From positions 1 through 63,566 of the forward strand of contig JAIPBW010000005.1 of NCBI GenBank assembly GCA_021738505.1: DNA of 63,566 nucleotides. The letters are read 5' to 3'. This document shows positions 61,932 through 63,566 of this stretch, piece after piece. Origin of the DNA: Bacteroidales bacterium. GTDB lineage: Bacteria; Bacteroidota; Bacteroidia; Bacteroidales; PWNQ01. A program made the position numbers and the translations under genes. Positions within the stretch are counted from its first letter, which is position 1, and the number at the start of each line of letters is the position of its first letter. The notes below the pieces were generated by a model. It saw nothing but the letters and a program-made list of their open reading frames with translations. It did not search any database and was not told where the DNA came from.

Positions 61932-63272
61932 TTATTTAAAAAACCGATTCACTTTTGATACTGCATCTGGCAAAGCAAAAACAACCACATGGTCTTCCGG
62001 TTTTATTTGTAAATCGCCCACTGCAATCAGACTTTCATTTCCCCTGATAACGCCACCGATAATAGCGTGCTCGGGAAACCGCAATTTCTTTAGCGGCTTT
62101 TTTGTTGCCGGGGAATCAGGTTTGGCAACAAACTCAAGCACTTCCGCATCTATACCGCTTAAGCATTTCAGATTAGATACTTCGGCTTTTTTCGTAAACC
62201 GGGTAATATAGCTTGCTGTTATAAGCTTTTTGTTAATAATGGTATCTATTCCTATACTTTGAGCAATATCGATATATTCAATATTCTCTACCAGTGAAAT
62301 AATCTTCTTTACTCCATAACGCTTGGCCAGCAGGGAAGTTAAAATATTGGTTTCCGAGTCATCAGTTACGGCAATAAATGCATCAATATTTCGGATTCCT
62401 TCGTCCTGCAGCAGTTTCATATCACGTGCATCGCCATTGATAATCAATGTTTCATCCAGGATATCGGACAAGTCAGAACATCTTTTTTCATCTTTATCGA
62501 TTAATTTGATTGAAATTTTCTCTTCCAGTTTGCGCGCTGTATAACGACCAATACGTCCCCCACCGATAATCATTATTTTACGGATAGGTACTTTTTGGAT
62601 GCCGGCGAGCTCGAACACTTTTTTCACCGATTCCGGCTTGGAAATGACATAAGCCGTATCATTTAACTCAAAAGAGTCCAAACCTTTGGGGATAATCGTT
62701 TGCCCATCGCGTCGAATTGCTATAGCCCGAAAACCTAAGCTACCATATTCTTTATTGATATCAATCATGGTTTTGCCGATAACCTTTGCTTTCTCATTTA
62801 ACGGAATAGAAAACAAGGAAAGTTTTCCGTGCGAGAATTCAAAGGTTTCACTTACAGCAGACTGGCTTAAGAGATTCACAATCTCTTTTACTGCAATACC
62901 TTCGGGACTTACAAGGGAGTCAATACCTAACTCCTGAAACATCGTTTTGTTTTGTTTGGTAAGGTATTCCGGATTATTGACCCGGGCAATGGTGCGCTTG
63001 GCTCCTAATTTCTTCCCTAATATACTCGTCAGAATATTGGTTCGTTCATCATGAACTACAGACAGCAGCAAGTCAGCGGATTGCACTCGGGCTTGCTTTA
63101 AGGTATTTATGGAAGTGGAATCCCCGGTAATTGCAAGCAGGTCAGCATCCGATTCAACCATTTCCAAAAGCTCCCGGTTGTGGTCCACAACCGTTATATT
63201 ATGTTGATCATTCGTTAGCAATTTCGCCAGATGAAATCCCACCTCCCCGTCTCCGGCAATTATTATGTTCAT
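61932..63272 (-). CDS. trkA: Trk potassium uptake regulatory subunit TrkA
   Basis: This is a cytoplasmic NAD-binding gating protein (446 residues) with two tandem RCK domains. The first is IIIAGDGEVGFHLAKLL (residues 3-19) with the DHNRELLEMVE acidic motif; the second is KIMIIGGGRIGRYTARKLE (about 231-249). Each has an RCK_C domain after it. It forms a two-gene transcription unit with trkH. Confidence 0.96.
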   Translation of the reverse strand: MNIIIAGDGEVGFHLAKLLTNDQHNITVVDHNRELLEMVESDADLLAITGDSTSINTLKQARVQSADLLLSVVHDERTNILTSILGKKLGAKRTIARVNNPEYLTKQNKTMFQELGIDSLVSPEGIAVKEIVNLLSQSAVSETFEFSHGKLSLFSIPLNEKAKVIGKTMIDINKEYGSLGFRAIAIRRDGQTIIPKGLDSFELNDTAYVISKPESVKKVFELAGIQKVPIRKIMIIGGGRIGRYTARKLEEKISIKLIDKDEKRCSDLSDILDETLIINGDARDMKLLQDEGIRNIDAFIAVTDDSETNILTSLLAKRYGVKKIISLVENIEYIDIAQSIGIDTIINKKLITASYITRFTKKAEVSNLKCLSGIDAEVLEFVAKPDSPATKKPLKKLRFPEHAIIGGVIRGNESLIAVGDLQIKPEDHVVVFALPDAVSKVNRFFK

Positions 63273-63465
63273 AGTTGTTTACGTTTTTTCAATGAGTAAA
63301 TAGCAAAATCATTGTCAATACAATATCCTGATGTAGTATGTTTAATTTGTATTAAAATTAACTTTCTATTACATGTTTATTTCGTTTAATATAAAAAATC
63401 ATCATAAGGATAGCGTTGCGTATGTATTTGGGATTGTTCAAAAAACTGTGTCAACTTCCTTGCTG
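63273..63465. other. Intergenic region upstream of trkA
   Basis: AT-rich and without a credible gene. A 61-codon frame (63373-63558) runs through the hairpin at 63466-63510 and shows no family resemblance. No TAnnTTTG with spaced TTG was found for trkA. Confidence 0.4.
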
Positions 63466-63510
63466 AGCATGCATCGCCCGGAAGCCTTAGGCTGGAGGGC
63501 GATGCATGCT
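63466..63510. repeat. Long GC-rich hairpin near right edge
   Basis: AGCATGCATCGCCC (63466-63479) and GGGCGATGCATGCT (63497-63510) are perfect 14-bp inverted repeats. The 17-nt loop contains AGCC-TTA-GGCT, so almost the whole 45 bp is self-complementary. It is GC-rich inside AT-rich sequence, and no T-tract follows on either strand. This could be a REP/REPIN-like element, a MITE or transposon end, or an attC-like or terminator structure of a gene beyond the window. Confidence 0.6.
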
Positions 63511-63566
63511 GCTGTGTTATATGTATTGCTGATATCTTTCACCATAATGAATGACTAGTTCCCTTT

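Noticed and set aside
63373-63558. 61-codon frame at the right edge
   Set aside because: A third of it is the hairpin at 63466-63510. No family resemblance, and the coding pattern is not supported.

Overview
The window is about 63.6 kb of a Bacteroidota chromosome, most likely from an anaerobic, fermentative, H2-metabolising member of the Bacteroidales/Marinilabiliales type. The evidence is a type IX secretion C-terminal sorting domain, a full-length SprA, Bacteroidota-style promoters (TTG, about 20 bp, TAnnTTTG), a malic enzyme-ruvA-sprA neighbourhood, a purH-mreBCD cluster, and an alpha2-type glycyl-tRNA synthetase. The organism assignment is inference from gene content, not from a marker tree.

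Region 1 (1-1894) is an edge region. It holds the 5' end of a leftward gene cut by the window edge, a T9SS-exported protein whose signal peptide has no recognisable start codon, and a lipoprotein. Region 2 (1937-8311, minus strand) is a tight operon rex-hypF-hypC-hypD-hypE-hypA-hypB. It carries all six core [NiFe]-hydrogenase maturation genes behind a redox-sensing repressor, with a candidate structured RNA just past hypB. Region 3 (8312-8765) is the divergent control region. It has two facing-away promoters of the same architecture, a Rex-like operator, a 13-bp inverted repeat in the predicted 5' UTR, and a 40-codon signal-peptide ORF.

Region 4 (8766-22209, plus strand) is the centrepiece: about 18 nearly contiguous genes for an energy-converting group 4-like [NiFe]-hydrogenase. 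It contains NuoH/B/C/D-like subunits and a complete set of Mrp antiporter-type membrane subunits (a NuoL-like protein, a fused MbhD-MbhE protein, and MnhB, C, D, E, F and G types). At its front are an iron-sulfur protein and an FAD/[2Fe-2S] protein of the sulfhydrogenase beta/gamma (AsrA/AsrB-like) kind, plus a polyferredoxin. At its end are a second ferredoxin-like subunit, a hydrogenase maturation protease, an unrecognised Cys-pair protein and a NicO/UreH-like putative nickel permease. My reading is a Rex-controlled complex that couples electron transfer between a pyridine nucleotide and/or ferredoxin and H+/H2 to ion translocation. The flavin module would be the NAD(P)H entry or exit point.

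Region 5 (22511-29777) is mixed housekeeping and accessory: a threonine dehydrogenase-like epimerase, a small membrane protein, a PD-(D/E)XK-like/RAMA-domain protein (defence-type), a purine permease paired with a Tsx-like outer membrane protein, a malic enzyme and ruvA. Region 6 (29813-41831) has sprA, a DUF2892 membrane protein with a long Glu/Lys tail, and two tandem DUF3857/transglutaminase-like exported proteins, the second of which has lost its catalytic residues. Region 7 (41885-56952) is housekeeping: zinc ribbon, glyS, U32 peptidase family, mreDCB, purH, ABC permease, gpmI, recJ and dnaG. Region 8 (57002-63272) has two glycosyltransferases, an O-antigen ligase-like protein and the TrkH/TrkA potassium uptake pair. 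The window ends in a long GC-rich hairpin of unknown nature.
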